NCBI RefSeq assembly: GCF_041956535.1
Contig: NW_027192220.1
Location: forward strand, 185,299-249,298
Source of the DNA: Calcarisporiella thermophila CBS 279.70
Taxonomy: Eukaryota > Calcarisporiellomycota
DNA length: 64,000 nt
Reading direction: 5' to 3'
Shown here: in pieces, positions 10,581 through 22,711 of the stretch
How the letters are laid out: each line of letters opens with the position of its first letter
Position numbering within the stretch: the stretch's first letter is position 1
Notes under the pieces: generated by a model
Told to the model about the DNA's origin: nothing
The model's database searches: none
Seen by the model: the letters and a program-made list of their open reading frames with translations, nothing else
Program-made: the position numbers and the translations under genes

Positions 10581-11897
10581 TCAAAAGTAGTATCCTTTCT
10601 CTCCGGTGACTCCCAGTCGCGCCAGATTTCTTCGACCCTTCATGCCTCCAAGAGGATGGTCACGCCCGTTCGCCGATAGAGCGAACAGGTCACGATCACG
10701 CAAACCGCACCCATACTCTCGTCCATGAATGGACACGCCGCCAAACTCTCTTCCATTCAGGGAGGCAGCGCCATAATCCCGGCCCACTCCACTGAGGGAC
10801 ATCCGCCTATAATCTCTCAGGCCACTGCCATTTTCTCTGCCCTCACTGGCGATATATCCGCTTGTGGGGCCGCTCGGAGAATGGAGTGGGCTCTTCCGCA
10901 TACGCTCTTCTCGTAGCAAGGCAGGAAAATGCAACAGAAGTTCAGTCAAGACTCGCACTTGCTCGTCACTTCTGCTCTGCATTTCGCGCCATTCTCTCGG
11001 GCTGATGGCGGAGGCGGAGGAAGCGTTGCGGAAGGACTGGTTAAGTGCAAGGGTGAGCTGCACAAGCTCGGAGATGTTCCGTGTCACAAAGGCAGATTCG
11101 TCGCTCGCGTTGCTCCCTCGTCGACTTGACAGGCTCCCACCAAAATGACTCGGGCTACTTTCACGATAAAAGCTTCGCCCGAAGAGCTGGTGGGCATCGT
11201 GGAGAAGCCGTTGATGTTGATGCAATGGCGGAGTCGAGGGCCGGTATGTATCTGACATCCGAGGACTCGAAGAGCCCGACTTGAACGATCTTGTTTCTGC
11301 GCCAGCGCAATAGTCATACCGCTGCCTCTGGGAGTGGTGCGATGGCTGGGCCTGGGGGGGCGGTGGGGATTGGATTTTCGGTGGTGTGGCAGAGAACGAG
11401 ACTAGCGTATCGGCGGTGTATCGGTGACGATTCTTTTCCAGTCGGATTATTCGGGATTTCATCTCCTCAATCTCATTCCAAAGGGTTTGCTCGCGAGCAT
11501 TCGACGTGGGTGGTTGCTGAGTCGCCGGCGGATGAGGGGAGAGCGAATGGTGGTTTGGATGCAAAGCCACGGGCGAAGTAGATATTTTAGTATGCTTATG
11601 GGAACCAAGGTGGGTCAGGGGAGAGGCATCACTATCGATCCCCAAAGGTTTGGGAGAGGCCGGGGAAACACTTTTCGCCCTGTTTTCGTTTCTTCCGGCC
11701 CAGGTTTCTTTGGTTTTTTCTTCTTGCGGTGAGAATGAACTTGCCCTCAGAGCTCGGGCTGTTAATCTTGCAGACTTTTCCATCCCCAACGACTGGTGAT
11801 GATGATGGTGCTGGTGGTGCTGGTGGTGCTGTTGTGATTGCTGATATTGCTGTTGTGGTTGTTCCTGTTGCTGCTGTTGTGACTGAGGAGTAGTAAG

Positions 11898-11928
<31 letters not shown>

Positions 11929-12608
11929 CGGTTGATTGAAGACGCAAAGGTATTTCGCCTTCGCCCTCGATTCACGCTGCCCTTTTCGATTTCGGGTGAA
12001 GAGTCTGGTGTGATGATGAATTTATGCGAGGCAGCACGACGAAGTTCCTCCTTTGATATAACAGGTACACCAGCATACAAGCGCTCTACCACGCTGCTTA
12101 GACGTTTTTCACGCGCACTATTATACATTCGAGATGGCTGTGATTTTCGTTGTTGTTGCTGGAGTTGTTGTCTTTGCTGTTGCAGCTGTTGTTGTGGCTG
12201 TAGTTGCTTTGTTCTCTTTTCCTGTCTCATTGCCCCCTCTCCAATTTCTTGCGATATATCCTCCTCTTCTTCTATTACATCGTCATTATCTTCATCATAA
12301 TCACCATCGGCGCTATGAGGGTAATGGCTTAATGGATGGTTTAAGGGAGGTAGGAGAGCTGCAAGCTGATCATCCTCGTCATCCTCATCCTGCGACTATT
12401 AAAAGAAGAACGAAACACAACCAAGAGTATTAGTATTGAAACCATGTGTAATCTAATCGCTAGCAGCAACAAAGGCGAATTGTGTTGTTCCATTTTATTT
12501 TCTAGCTCTCCAACAACTCCCCTTTGTTACCCAGCGCAACATGGACGCGCGCGAGGCCTCACTTACCAATTGAGAACGCGAATAAGGAGGTGTTAACGCG
12601 GAAGCCAT
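10581..12608 (-). CDS. Low-complexity polyQ/His-rich protein of unknown function
   Basis: Exon 1 (12567-12608) encodes MASALTPPYSRSQL. It splices from GTAAGT across 171 nt to exon 2 (10581-12395), giving 618 residues. An acidic patch comes first (DEDDEDDQ and later EEEEDIS). A Q-rich block follows, then a segment REKRLSSVVERLYAGVPVIS. Next come Q10 and mixed Q/H tracts, and then a short helix with LWNEIEEMKSRIIRLEKNR, which resembles a coiled-coil motif of uncharacterised fungal proteins. The C-terminal region carries ISELVQLTLALNQSFRNAS and DEQVRVLTELLLHFPALL, then degenerate GRDYG/GREFG repeats. No signal peptide or membrane segment is seen. The disordered, Q-rich composition would suit a scaffold or polarity/septum protein, but that is inference only. 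Confidence 0.75.
11795..11935. repeat. CAG/CAC-type trinucleotide tract encoding Gln and His runs
   Basis: On the coding (minus) strand, CAG/CAA repeats give ten consecutive Gln, then mixed Gln, and CAC/CAT repeats give His. A second CAG/CAA tract lies at about 12130-12200 in the same gene. Such tracts usually vary in length between strains. Confidence 0.8.
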
Positions 12609-13037
12609 GAAGCGAAATGTAAACAATGGCTGGTCGCAAGTCGAAAGGGAGGAGGGGGACGTTGGGGAGCCAAAGGGACTCTTAGGGGAGAAAGAAGGAA
12701 AGGATGGCGATATTTTGAATGAGCGGACAAACTGGGTGGCGAACTGAAAAAGAAAGGGCCAGGTTCAGTTATAAACAAAGAGGAGAGCCGTCAGCTTTGA
12801 TCTGGCCACTGAAATTTCAAATATGCCCCAGACTTTAGCGTCCGACGATGTTTCGCTCTCATATCAGAAAATGAGCCCCACAGCCGAACAATTTCTCACA
12901 CATGCCCAGATTGCCGTGGGGGCTCTCCGATTCTGCCCACCAACTTCTCTTTATTTCCCTCCACAACCTTCACAGTCAATAAATAGAATTATTGCGGCCA
13001 ATGCCTCTACAAACATTCCGGAGCAACCAAAATAGCC
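12609..13037. other. Spacer between the polyQ gene start and the dioxygenase gene end
   Basis: A plus-strand frame of 70 codons (12823-13035) starts with ATG and ends 2 bp before the convergent dioxygenase stop. It has no recognisable motif. The rest serves as the promoter side of the polyQ gene. Confidence 0.5.
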
Positions 13038-14159
13038 TCAGCGCGGGTGCGAAAATCCCACCTCGCTATCCCCCTGCGCATCTGCAAGGCGGATCAGGTT
13101 TGCGTATTTACCAAGCAAGCTGGCTGGGAGCATTTGTCGGAATCTCTCCTCTCGCATCCAGCTATGGCCCCCATTGGGAGCGCCAAATAGGTTACAATTA
13201 GTTCTCTCTTTCCCTCTCTCAATCAGCATGGCATCAAGCTCCGAGGAGCCAAGAACACGCACCTTAAACCATGCTGCAGAATGTTCTGCGCCCGATGCGC
13301 TCCTCCCACGGTACATCCCATGCACGCATGGAGCGTCACACGGCGCTGTTTGCACGAGTAGCGTGCGCGATGCAAGATGTTATTGTTATAGAACACGGTC
13401 TGCCCAGCTTTGAGCTTCACGACCTTTTCGCCGGGCAGAGGAGCATAGCCATCAGAGATCATGGTGTCACGCTCTTCAGGGGTGCGAACCCTCAAATGAG
13501 ACCCAGGAACAACGATGAGAGCATCGTCGTCTATGAAGCATGAAGCATTGGATCAAAGACCATCTCTGATGTCAAGACGGTCGGATGAAAAAAAAAAAAT
13601 ACCATAAAGAGCCGTGTTCCATTGCGTTCCGTAATGCGGAATCTTCAGCTTCTCTCTTTCTTCTTCTTCAGTGGCGTCTATGGGGATAGCGTCCCTATGC
13701 CAAGTTAGCTGATAGTCGCTCTCTCGAGGATTTATTAACAAGTTAAAAAGTTCGAGCTGCAATTCCTCCTCCTTCACTCCCAAAATGTCACAAACCGCTC
13801 CAAGGAGAGCTGGCGAACCATACCATTGCGCGAATATCGGCTCGCCCAAGTCTGGATGCATCACATGCTGGATGCCCCAGACATCAGGGCCGTCCTCCGG
13901 CCAGGGCGGGAACTGCACACCAGCAATCCTCCTATAAATTCGTGTATCATAGCAATAAAGATAATTAGCGAATCGCCATTCGCCATCTATGCCATTGGAT
14001 GAGCGATGCTCACCGATGCTTCCACTCATCATTCCTCGCCTTGGCAATAATACGCTCGCAAGCCTCCTTGAGGGGCTGCTCCATCTCGGGCGGGATGAGG
14101 CCATCCACCACCACATAGCCGTCCTCGTCCAGCTGCTGTTTAAGCGAGTTTCCTCCCAT
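13038..14159 (-). CDS. Phytanoyl-CoA dioxygenase (PhyH)-like Fe(II)/2-oxoglutarate oxygenase
   Basis: The start at 14159 gives MGGNSLKQQLDEDGYVVVDG, the usual opening of this family. Four exons join cleanly: CATCG|GTGAGC..TATAG, then TATG|GTATTT..CATAG, then TTAAG|GTGCGT..CATAG. The product ends ANLIRLADAQGDSE. The iron-binding triad is visible as LTWHRDAIP (His and Asp) and FYNNNILHRARY (distal His). RVTLHACMG has the conserved Arg expected to bind 2-oxoglutarate. The fungal branch of PhyH proteins usually lacks proof of substrate, so phytanoyl-CoA should not be assumed. There is no obvious PTS1 at the C-terminus. It is convergent with nothing strong and divergent from the chitin synthase gene. 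Confidence 0.85.
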
Positions 14160-15332
14160 CTTGCTAGTCGATTTGGGGGGCCGTTCCTAGGGCTGGTGAG
14201 AAAAATGGGCTTTCGAATTTTCGGGCTTGCACTACCCTTATGACCCTGCGGTTAAACTTAAGGTTCCACCTCTCCTCCCTTGCCTCGTTCCATTTGAGGT
14301 ATATGAAAGCCAAGCCACGCTTCGGTCCTGGCTCCATCAGCTCTCTGCGAGGCAGAGTCTAGAAATTCTCCATTTGGCAGGAGCCCCGCTCGACCGGAAA
14401 AGAGCAGAGGAAAATCCATCACAGGAGGAATGTGCTGGGAATTTGATAAACGCGCGGGCCAACTTTCTCCCATCTCTGGCGACGTCGCGGGCGTTTCGAA
14501 TGCGGCCACGCTGCTGGCCAACGGCTCAGCGGCCATAGTACCAATCGGGCATCTGGTCACATTGCTTTATTCGATGATTAATGCAAAATGGACCCAAGAT
14601 CGAGGATAAGCCACGCGGCTCTATGTCATGTCAACCGGTATTTTTAATTTCAATCCGATGCCGCCGAGAGAGGGGGCGAGCCGGCCCCAAGCCAAAGCCC
14701 AATCCCCTTTTCTGAAATGGACAAGCCCCTCCGGCATAATCGACATGCCCAATAGGTGGGATCGGCTCTTCAAAACGGGAATCGGTTCAACTTTTTTCAC
14801 AAATGAAGAGCTGATAAAAATAGAAACCGAGAGCGGTGGCCTTTCCTCGCTCTTGGGCGACCGGCCGCGACAGCGTCGTCCTCTGTCGCGGGCCTCGCCG
14901 CAACCCTACATAAGCTGCTGGCCGGTTCTGGACATGGGGCTGCCATATTGGGGGCTGTGTTCAAGCCGCCGCTTCGCCGAGGCCAAGATATCGATACGAA
15001 GAAAGAGAGGTTTGCAGCTCCGCAAAAAGGTCGGTTTGCGTGCCCGGAAAAGGTAGTACGGGAAACTCAAATCTAAGAACCTTCATTGTGAAGTGTAAAA
15101 ATCATTTTCGACCTTTGTTTACTTGTTTGTTCGGTGTCCAAGAAATCTGATTTCTCATCCATCGGCTCCGCGATCGTCAATTATGCCCTGCCGCTTAATT
15201 CACTAATCTCTTCGTCATCGTGCTCTTTCTGGTGTATTTTCTCACTTCATCCCGTCGCCGTCGCCCCTCTCTCTGTCGCCATTCTGTTCGCATTAGGACT
15301 CGACCGACGAGCTCTTATCCCCTCATCCCAAT
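14160..15332. other. Shared promoter region between dioxygenase and chitin synthase
   Basis: About 1.2 kb separates two divergent genes. Plus-strand frames at 14227-14538 and 14628-15056 show no domain, and their composition is that of GC-richer spacer. A pyrimidine-rich leader precedes the chitin synthase ATG (about 15200-15330). Confidence 0.55.
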
Positions 15333-18300
15333 ATGCGGCCATCTCTGCAATATTCCCTTACCGATGAGGAGGGTAAGCCCTATCGAAAAAAGTCGCTCGT
15401 ACGTCCCGAACGACTCCGCGTCGATATCTCCAACCGCCTCTTTCACTACCTCACACGTGTAACTAAAAGCAGCCCCGACATCCCTCTCTCCCAACCAACG
15501 CGAATGCATTCCGAGAATCGGCCGCTCTCGGCCGCTCAAAATGGGCCGCGAGGAAATGGAATCGGGCTGTTCCGCGAAAGAACGGGGAGCAAGAGGCATT
15601 CGAACAAGCGTTCGGTCGAATTCAAGTGCTCCTCGTGCTGGATCCTCTTTTGCTATGCTATCACGTTTTTCGCGCCCCCTATCTTGCTTGCAGCTTGCGG
15701 TGAGTGTGTTGCCTGGATAGTTCCTTTTTTTTAGCCTCTCCCCCCCCCCCCGTCTCTGTGCTAGTTGCCATCCCCCCACTCACCCAGTTCCATAACCTAG
15801 GCAAAAAGAACTTGCAAACCCAGCGTGCTTGGCGCGAGAAGATGGGCCTTCTCTTCATCATATTCCTGCTGTGTGCAATGGTTGGGTTCATTTCCTTCGG
15901 CTTATCCAAGGCCCTCTGCAGCTATCCTTCCCGTATCCGAACTGGGAGCTTGGAGGCCTCGCAAGTGATCATCAACGGCGATGCCTATGATCTGAGCCAA
16001 GTTCAACATCCTCCCATCGATAACGTCCAAAACCCAAACCTCCTCTATCTACCCGTTAACGCAACAACTAAAGATATCTCATTTTTATTCCAGAATGTGA
16101 ATCGCCATTGCTTTGGCCTATTGAAGGTGAAGAATGGGGTGAATTGGGGCCAAAACGAGCTCGGCCAAGTCCCCAACTACTTTCCCTGCGTCATACTAGA
16201 TCCTCAACAACCCAAGCAGCCAGAGCCTCTGGCGAATCCGCAGCGCAAAATGTGCCATCTATCCAATCAGGCTCGGGCTGCCTACCGCGGCCTAAAGCCG
16301 GTCGGAGAACTGTATTATACCTGGGAAGACGTTCAGAATCCCAGCGCCCATCTGATAGTTTACAACAAGTAGGTTGAAAGAACCCCATCTTTGTCTGGTT
16401 ATCTGCCACTAACGCGTGGATGATGGTTATCCTTTTTTGTGTTCCAAGTAACGTGCTGAACCTTGATCTTCTCCGCTGGCTCCCCCAGGGGACCTTTGAT
16501 ATGCCCTCGCTCTTCCAGTACCTCCTCGACCCTGTCGAGGCAGACAAACTCCGAGGCAGCGACGTGACGCATCTGGTTGCGAAATTGCAGCAACAGTCGG
16601 CGGCCAACTGCTTGGTGGATATCATCCGCGTGGGCGTGCTCGATGCAAGGCCGTTTGGCTGCCTGGTCTCCGACGCCGTGCTCTACCTCATCCTCGTCGT
16701 GGTGCTGGGCGTGGTGATGTCAAAGTTTGTGCTGGCGGTGCTGTTTGGGTGGCTCCTCTCGTGGAAACTTGGAAATTTCAAGAAGGGGTCCAGGGAGGAG
16801 CGAAGGAGGCGGGAGGAGGAGATCGAGAACTGGGCGAAAAACATTCAGGAGGTAGCCCCGGCCATCAGGCCCACCCATCGGGCCATGAGCTCGCTCTTCA
16901 ACCGCCTGTCGAGGGCGGGCGGGGGAGGGGAGAAGTGGGAGGGCGGCGGTCCGGATCTCGCGAATGGATTGCGATCCTCCTTCCTCTATCCCCACTCGCC
17001 CCATCTCCAATCAAGCACAGCAAGCTCCGCGACGACCACGCCCGGCCAGAGTCCGAACCTGGTCCCCACCCTGGACAGCGACGTCTCGAGCCACTTCAAC
17101 CTGACCCTGACCAAGCCGGTGCCTTGCCCGATCCCCTTGTCCCCCTACGTGGTGCCTCAGCCGGCCCCCGATTACGCCCCCTTTGGCTTCCACTTGCTGC
17201 ACACCATCTGCCTCGTCACCTGTTACTCCGAAGGCGAGGAAGGCATCCGCACCACGCTCGACTCGCTCGCCACCACCGATTACCCCAACAGCCATAAACT
17301 CCTGCTGGTCATCGCGGACGGGAAAGTGACGGGCGCCGGCAATTCGAAATCAACCCCCGAGATCGTGCTGGAAATGATGCAGGATTTGATCGTGCCAGCG
17401 GACCAAGTGCAGCCGCAGTCGTGCCTTGCCATTGCGGAGGGCGCCAAGCGACACAACATGGCCAAAGTGTACGCCGGATACTACCGCTACGATCCGCGCA
17501 CCGTCCGTCGTTCGCGCCAGCAGCGCGTGCCCATGGTGCTGATCGAGAAGTGCGGGACGCCCGAGGAGCAAGGCGAATCGAAGCCGGGAAACAGGGGCAA
17601 GCGTGACAGCCAAATCATGCTGATGGGTTGGCTGCAGAAGGTGATCTTCGACGAGCGGATGACGATGTTCGAGTACGAGCTGTTCAATTCCGTTTGGAGC
17701 GTCTCCGGCGTGTGCCCCGACAAGTACGAGCTTCTCCTCATGGTACCCCCCCCCATCCGCTCCATCGGGCTCCTGCCTTCCCTCTTCTGCATTGGATGCT
17801 AATCGAAATACTCTCCTCATCTTGTGCTTGTAGGTGGATGCGGATACGAAGGTTTTCCCGGATTCCCTCTCGCGGATGGTGGCCTGCATGGCCCGGGATG
17901 CCTCCATCATGGGCCTGTGTGGGGAAACAAAGATCAGCAACAAGACGCAGTCGTGGGTCACGATGATCCAGGTCTTCGAGTACTACATCTCGCACCACCT
18001 TTCCAAGGCGTTCGAGTCGGTCTTCGGCGGGGTCACTTGTTTGCCGGGATGCTTTTGCATGTACCGTATCAAGGCGCCCAAGGGCTGTGGGGAGAGCTGG
18101 GTCCCCTTGCTGGCCAACCCGGATATCGTGGTGAAATACTCCGAGAACGTGGTCGACACCCTGCACAAGAAAAACCTGCTGTTGCTGGGGGAAGACCGCT
18201 ACCTGACGACCCTGATGCTGAGCACGTTCCCAAAGCGAAAGATAGTTTTTGTGCCCCAGGCGGTGTGCAAGACGGTGGTCCCCGACGAGTTCCAGGTGCT

Positions 18301-19948
18301 GCTCTCGCAGCGAAGGCGATGGATCAACTCGACGGTGCACAACTTGATGGAGCTTGTGCTCGTGCGCGACCTGTGCGGGACGTTCTGCTTCTCGATGCAA
18401 TTCATCGTGTTCCTTGAGCTGATCGGCACCGTGGTGCTCCCCGCAGCCATCTGCTTCACGGTCGTTCTCATCATCTACACGGTGTACACGCTGCTCACCA
18501 GCACCGTCACGCCCGAATCCTATGTCGCGCTGATCCTTCTTGCGCTGATCCTTGGCCTGCCGGCCCTCCTGATTGCCATCACGACCCGAAAGGTGGTGTA
18601 TATCGGGTGGATGCTGATCTACCTCGTTTCATTGCCGATCTGGAACTTTGTGCTCCCAGTGTATGCGTTCTGGCATTTCGACGACTTTTCGTGGGGTCAG
18701 ACGCGCCTGCTGGCGGGAGAGTCGCCCAAGTCCCAGGCCTCGCACGGCGACGATGGAGGAGAGAGCGAGGCCTTGGACCACCGGCGAGTGGTGATGAGAC
18801 GTTGGGCCGACTTCGAGAAGGAGCGGCGCATCCGGGAAGCCAAGGAGAAGGGGCTCCCCCCGCCGAAATTTTTCGAGGACGACTTCACCCTCGCGCCACC
18901 ACGAAGTCCCTACTTGTTTGGCACGGACTCGGGGGTGAACTCGAGTGCGGAGAGCGTGGAATATGTAGGCTCCACCTCATCCTGCCGACACCTGATGGGC
19001 TCCTCCTCCTCGCTTGTCCCCGGCCGGGATGGTCGAGGAAGTAGTGTCAAGTCAGCGGCCACGGGGGGAGAGCATGTGGCCATGACGACGTTTGAAAGCC
19101 ATGCACAGGGCGACCATGCCCCGACGTTGGAAATTAGCCACGGCCAGCCGCATCTCTCGCAAGCTTCTGAGACGGCGCAAGATCTTGTGCCAATCGGGAC
19201 CCTCTCCGGAAGCAAGGAGGCCACCTCCGTGACAACCTCGGCACCCCATGCTCAAGAATCCCACGAAGCAACCGCCTTTGCACCCTCTCCAACCCCTCTC
19301 TCTGCCAAACCCCCTCTCGATGGCGCTCAACCCTATACCTCTTTAGCTCCCCGGCCTCTCCCGCCCACGATCCATAGGGGCCCCATGAACCGGTACTCAG
19401 GGGTCATAAGCGCAATTTCCCCTCGCCGGATCAGCTCCCATGGCATGTACAATAGAAATTCTCTTCAGGCAAAGCGTATCAGCACCACCCCCATGCTCCT
19501 TGGACCTTTAGGCGCCGGCCCCGGCTCCCCCACACCGTTGGACGAGGCGGAGGTGCAGAGTCGGATACGACACCGAACCCATCTGTTCGAGGGCTCTCCT
19601 TGGAGTCAAGTTGAAAACCTGAAAAATTCTGAGCCATACCCAGAACTCGAACAAGCAACCGCCTCGAAGAGTTCACCAGGGACAGAGGCTGACCACAATC
19701 AAGAGGGGCAAGCTCCAACTCGGGAACAAACCCTTCAAAATGAGCCAACTCAGGAGCATGACCAAGTACAAGATCAAGAACAAGAGCCAGAGCCGGAGCG
19801 AGACCAAGTGCAGGCGCAGGAGAAGCAGCAAGAGCAAGAGGAGCCGGAACCGCGAGAGCTCGCAACCACTAATGCCGAGGAACCTGAAGAAGTGCCAACA
19901 GAGGGCGCGCATTTACACGAAATAGAGGATCGACAAGAGAGCAAGTAG
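15333..19948 (+). CDS. CHS3: Class IV chitin synthase (Chs3-like)
   Basis: This enzyme polymerises UDP-GlcNAc into cell-wall chitin at the plasma membrane. Exons are 15333-15699, 15801-16368, 16449-17742 and 17834-19948, giving 1447 residues. The N-terminus carries the class IV sign [18 protein letters not shown]. Two membrane segments follow (near residues 100-120 and 135-160), then a cytochrome-b5-like region ([19 protein letters not shown]) and another membrane segment. The catalytic domain shows [60 protein letters not shown] and [12 protein letters not shown], so the conserved GEDR and QRRRW motifs are intact. Several C-terminal membrane helices follow. The tail of about 400 residues is Ser/Pro-rich and ends in an Asp/Glu/Gln-rich block, longer than in many class IV enzymes. 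There is no myosin motor domain, so class V/VII is excluded. Intron 1 contains a C13 run. Confidence 0.95.
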
Positions 19949-20239
19949 ATATAGACCACACCCTGTTGTGACAACACTATTTATTTTTCTTTAATTCCTT
20001 CATGTTTATTTATTCTAAACACAAACCCCAACTCCTCCCTATATAGACTGTTTACCCATGTTCTTTTTATTTAAATTCCTCATATCCCCTTGAATCATTC
20101 CTTCATCTTCCTCAATGGCACTTCCTAGCTACTGAATGTATTCTTCTAATTGCAATATATCTCTTTCCGCTACAGCTCTAGTCTCGGCGGGAGGAACGCC
20201 TCCTTGAGAGTGGTTGACATGATGCAGAAATGGCTTTAT

Positions 20240-22450
20240 TTACAAAATTGGGTTGCGCTCCAACACATACAAATCCAAATAGATGCCCTCGGTAAGAAGT
20301 TGAGGGAGCTGATCGAAATTGACATGGGGAAACTGCCGAGTGATTCGCCGGAGCTGGACGCCGTGTGGAAGCTCCTGGGCTGCGACACGGGCTGTCGAAG
20401 GCGCTACTATCAGGGTTCTAGAGAAAGAGGGGTAGAAGAATTAGGCAGCGCTCCCAGATCCTCCGTAAAGCTGGGGATTTACCTTCGATACACCCCATCG
20501 CTCCCTCTTGCAAACAAGAGATCTCCTCGTTTACTAACTTCAAGTGAGGGTAATGCTTGTCTTTGGTCAAGCAGTCGTCGGACCCTCTCCCACTCCATCC
20601 CCGCGGCGTCTAACACCTCCACTCTCGGGTGATCCGGTGAAGCCGTAGAGTTGGAGGAGGGTGGGAGAGAGCCAAGGAGATGGAGGGGAGGCATATACGT
20701 CTTCCAAAAAATGACGGTAGTCTCCAAAGTTTCATTGCCAAGAGCTTAGGTCAGGTAGAAAAGAAAGAATAACAAAAAAGGATGAGCTAGATGGCACGTT
20801 GTAAAGGGGAGAAAGACAAAGATACCTTGCTTGCTTCGAAAAGCATGCTCGCGACATTTCAGCAGCTCGCCATCCCTGAAAGGGGTGCAATTTCCAACAA
20901 ACACCGCCTCTCGTTGTAATGTTGCCATCATTGGCACAAGTCCCGCTTGATGAAGCACGCCATAGACCAGTAGCAATAACCCATTGAAGAGGAACCATGT
21001 GAGCTTGAACTTTCTCGAGTGCACCACTGGAGAGGCGAGGGAGGAGAGCGGAATGCTGAGGGTAAGAGGGAGGAGAAAACGCGCCTCCTGGTGAGGAAAC
21101 AGGGAAAGAACTAGGGTTCCCATCACGCTTGAATAGTAAAGAACTGGAGGCGATTTAGGATGCTTCATCAAAAGACAGTATGCAACGAGGGGCTAAGCCT
21201 ACCTGTTCGGAACAGCGAACCCGCGGCCCACCGGCCCCATCTTAATGCTTTTACCAAATGGATGAATGCTAGTATGGCCCCAGGGCCAAAAAGAAGTGGG
21301 GTATTAACAAGGATGTGCAAGTACCGGGGATGCAACCCATGTTGCTCCAGATTCTCGGTCGCAGCATTGTAGAGTAAGTTGTTGAGGGGAGCCATGTGCA
21401 CCCCGTGATAATAGAGGGAATCGGCCGCAATACAGAAAAGGGCGGCAGTAAGGACGCCTGAGATGAAATGGAACAGAGCCCAAAGGGACTTGGAGGATAG
21501 GTGGGCGGCGCTTGGCGGGCTGTAGAAAGGACGGGAGAAAATCAAGAGATAGGCGACCCCAACGGGTGCCCCAAATCCCAGAAACGTAATGCGCGTGAAC
21601 ACCCCGAGCACCAAGAAGGCTCCCAACACGAAGCTCCACCGGCCCACAACTTTGCTCTCAGCCGTCGCTTTACATAAAGCGTATACTGCCAGCATAAGCA
21701 ACACCGTTTCGAGTGAGTTCGAGAAGGGCCTCATTAAGAAGGTGTAGATAGGGTATGAGCTTGCAAAAAGAGCAAGAAGGGAATAAGGATCGAGGTTGGT
21801 CTCGCGACTGGCAAGAGAGTAGAGGCAGTAGTCTATAATGGATGAGAGTAGATGCGTAGGTGAGAAAAAAGCACGAGAGATAAAAAAAAGCATCCCAGCC
21901 AAACGGATTGAATACCTATCAGTAGAGATAACACAAAGCATACCATTCGCTGAGCAATGAAGAGAGTCCAAGTATTGACCATATCTAATGACGAAGACCA
22001 GAATTAGTATTTGGAAGACAAGAATCAAGGGCGCATCTTGCTCGTACCAAGTCCCGTAATAGATTCAAAACCTCCAGCGATGCACTTCAATAAGTAGAAT
22101 GAAAGTCCAGTCGTTGCATAACTATTCAAGATAGTAGGGAAACAAGCGCTTAGGGAGCATTACCAAGCGAGAAGAAAACACAGATGCCCTACACTGGCAC
22201 GATGCTCCGGGATGGAGAGCCTTCATCGAATTCCCATGGCCGCAGCGTCTGATACCCGAAGATATCGCCTAAGTCAAGGGGAATGGGGGTTACTGATTCT
22301 CACGGAGCGATTGCTAGGACAGTGGGCAAATCATTTACCGGCTGCGATCTCTGGCGATTGGAAGAACTCATCGGGATGGATGTAACCCGGAAGCAGAGCG
22401 AGAAATGCCCTCGCGACGACCAAGCCAAAGTAGACGCGTCGTGAGCTCAT
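20240..22450 (-). CDS. SMP3: GPI mannosyltransferase 4 (SMP3 / PIG-Z)
   Basis: SMP3 adds the fourth mannose to the GPI-anchor precursor in the ER lumen and belongs to GT family 22. The start at 22450 gives MSSRRVYFGLVVARAFLALL and then YIHPDEFFQSPEIAAGD, with the lumenal HPDE-type catalytic motif, and DIFGYQTLRPWEFDEG across the first intron. Hydrophobic segments continue through the 22028-21168 exon (FLMRPFSNSLETVLLM, LGVFTRITFLGFGAPVG). The family motif HQEARFLLPL is at about 21090. TYMPPLHLLG lies in the exon from about 20700. The last exon reads TLIVAPSTARVA and VNFDQLPQLLTEGIYLDLY, after a GTAAAT..CTCTAG intron that restores the frame. The stop is TAA at 20240. Five or six exons are seen. 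Some Met-rich in-frame joins between 21900 and 22200 are inferred. Confidence 0.88.
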
Positions 22451-22711
22451 CTCGTGTCGGTTCAATTTATTGAAAATAAAGAGCAGATATGAAGGTTCCA
22501 CCAATTACCGTGTTGATTATATGAAGAATTGCAAGTCCGCCGTGCAATCCCCTTTTCGGACCTTGCGTCCTCTTGGACGCTCGCTCTTTGTTTGATAATC
22601 ACTTTGCAAGGAGAACGTTGGGCCTGCTTTGCTTCTTTCCCAGCCTTTGCCCGAAGCGGTTCTCTAGTCAGTCTATTTGTTATCCTAGCCTCGTCGCTTC
22701 GCTAGTTCAGC

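Noticed and set aside
12823-13035. 70-codon plus-strand gene
   Set aside because: It has an ATG but no motif, splice signal or homology that I recognise, and it abuts the 3' end of a real gene.
14628-15056. 142-codon plus-strand gene upstream of chitin synthase
   Set aside because: The composition is that of GC-rich spacer and no domain is visible; more likely part of the promoter region.
20150-20632. 160-codon plus-strand frame
   Set aside because: It is the shadow of the last exons of SMP3 on the other strand, which carry family motifs.
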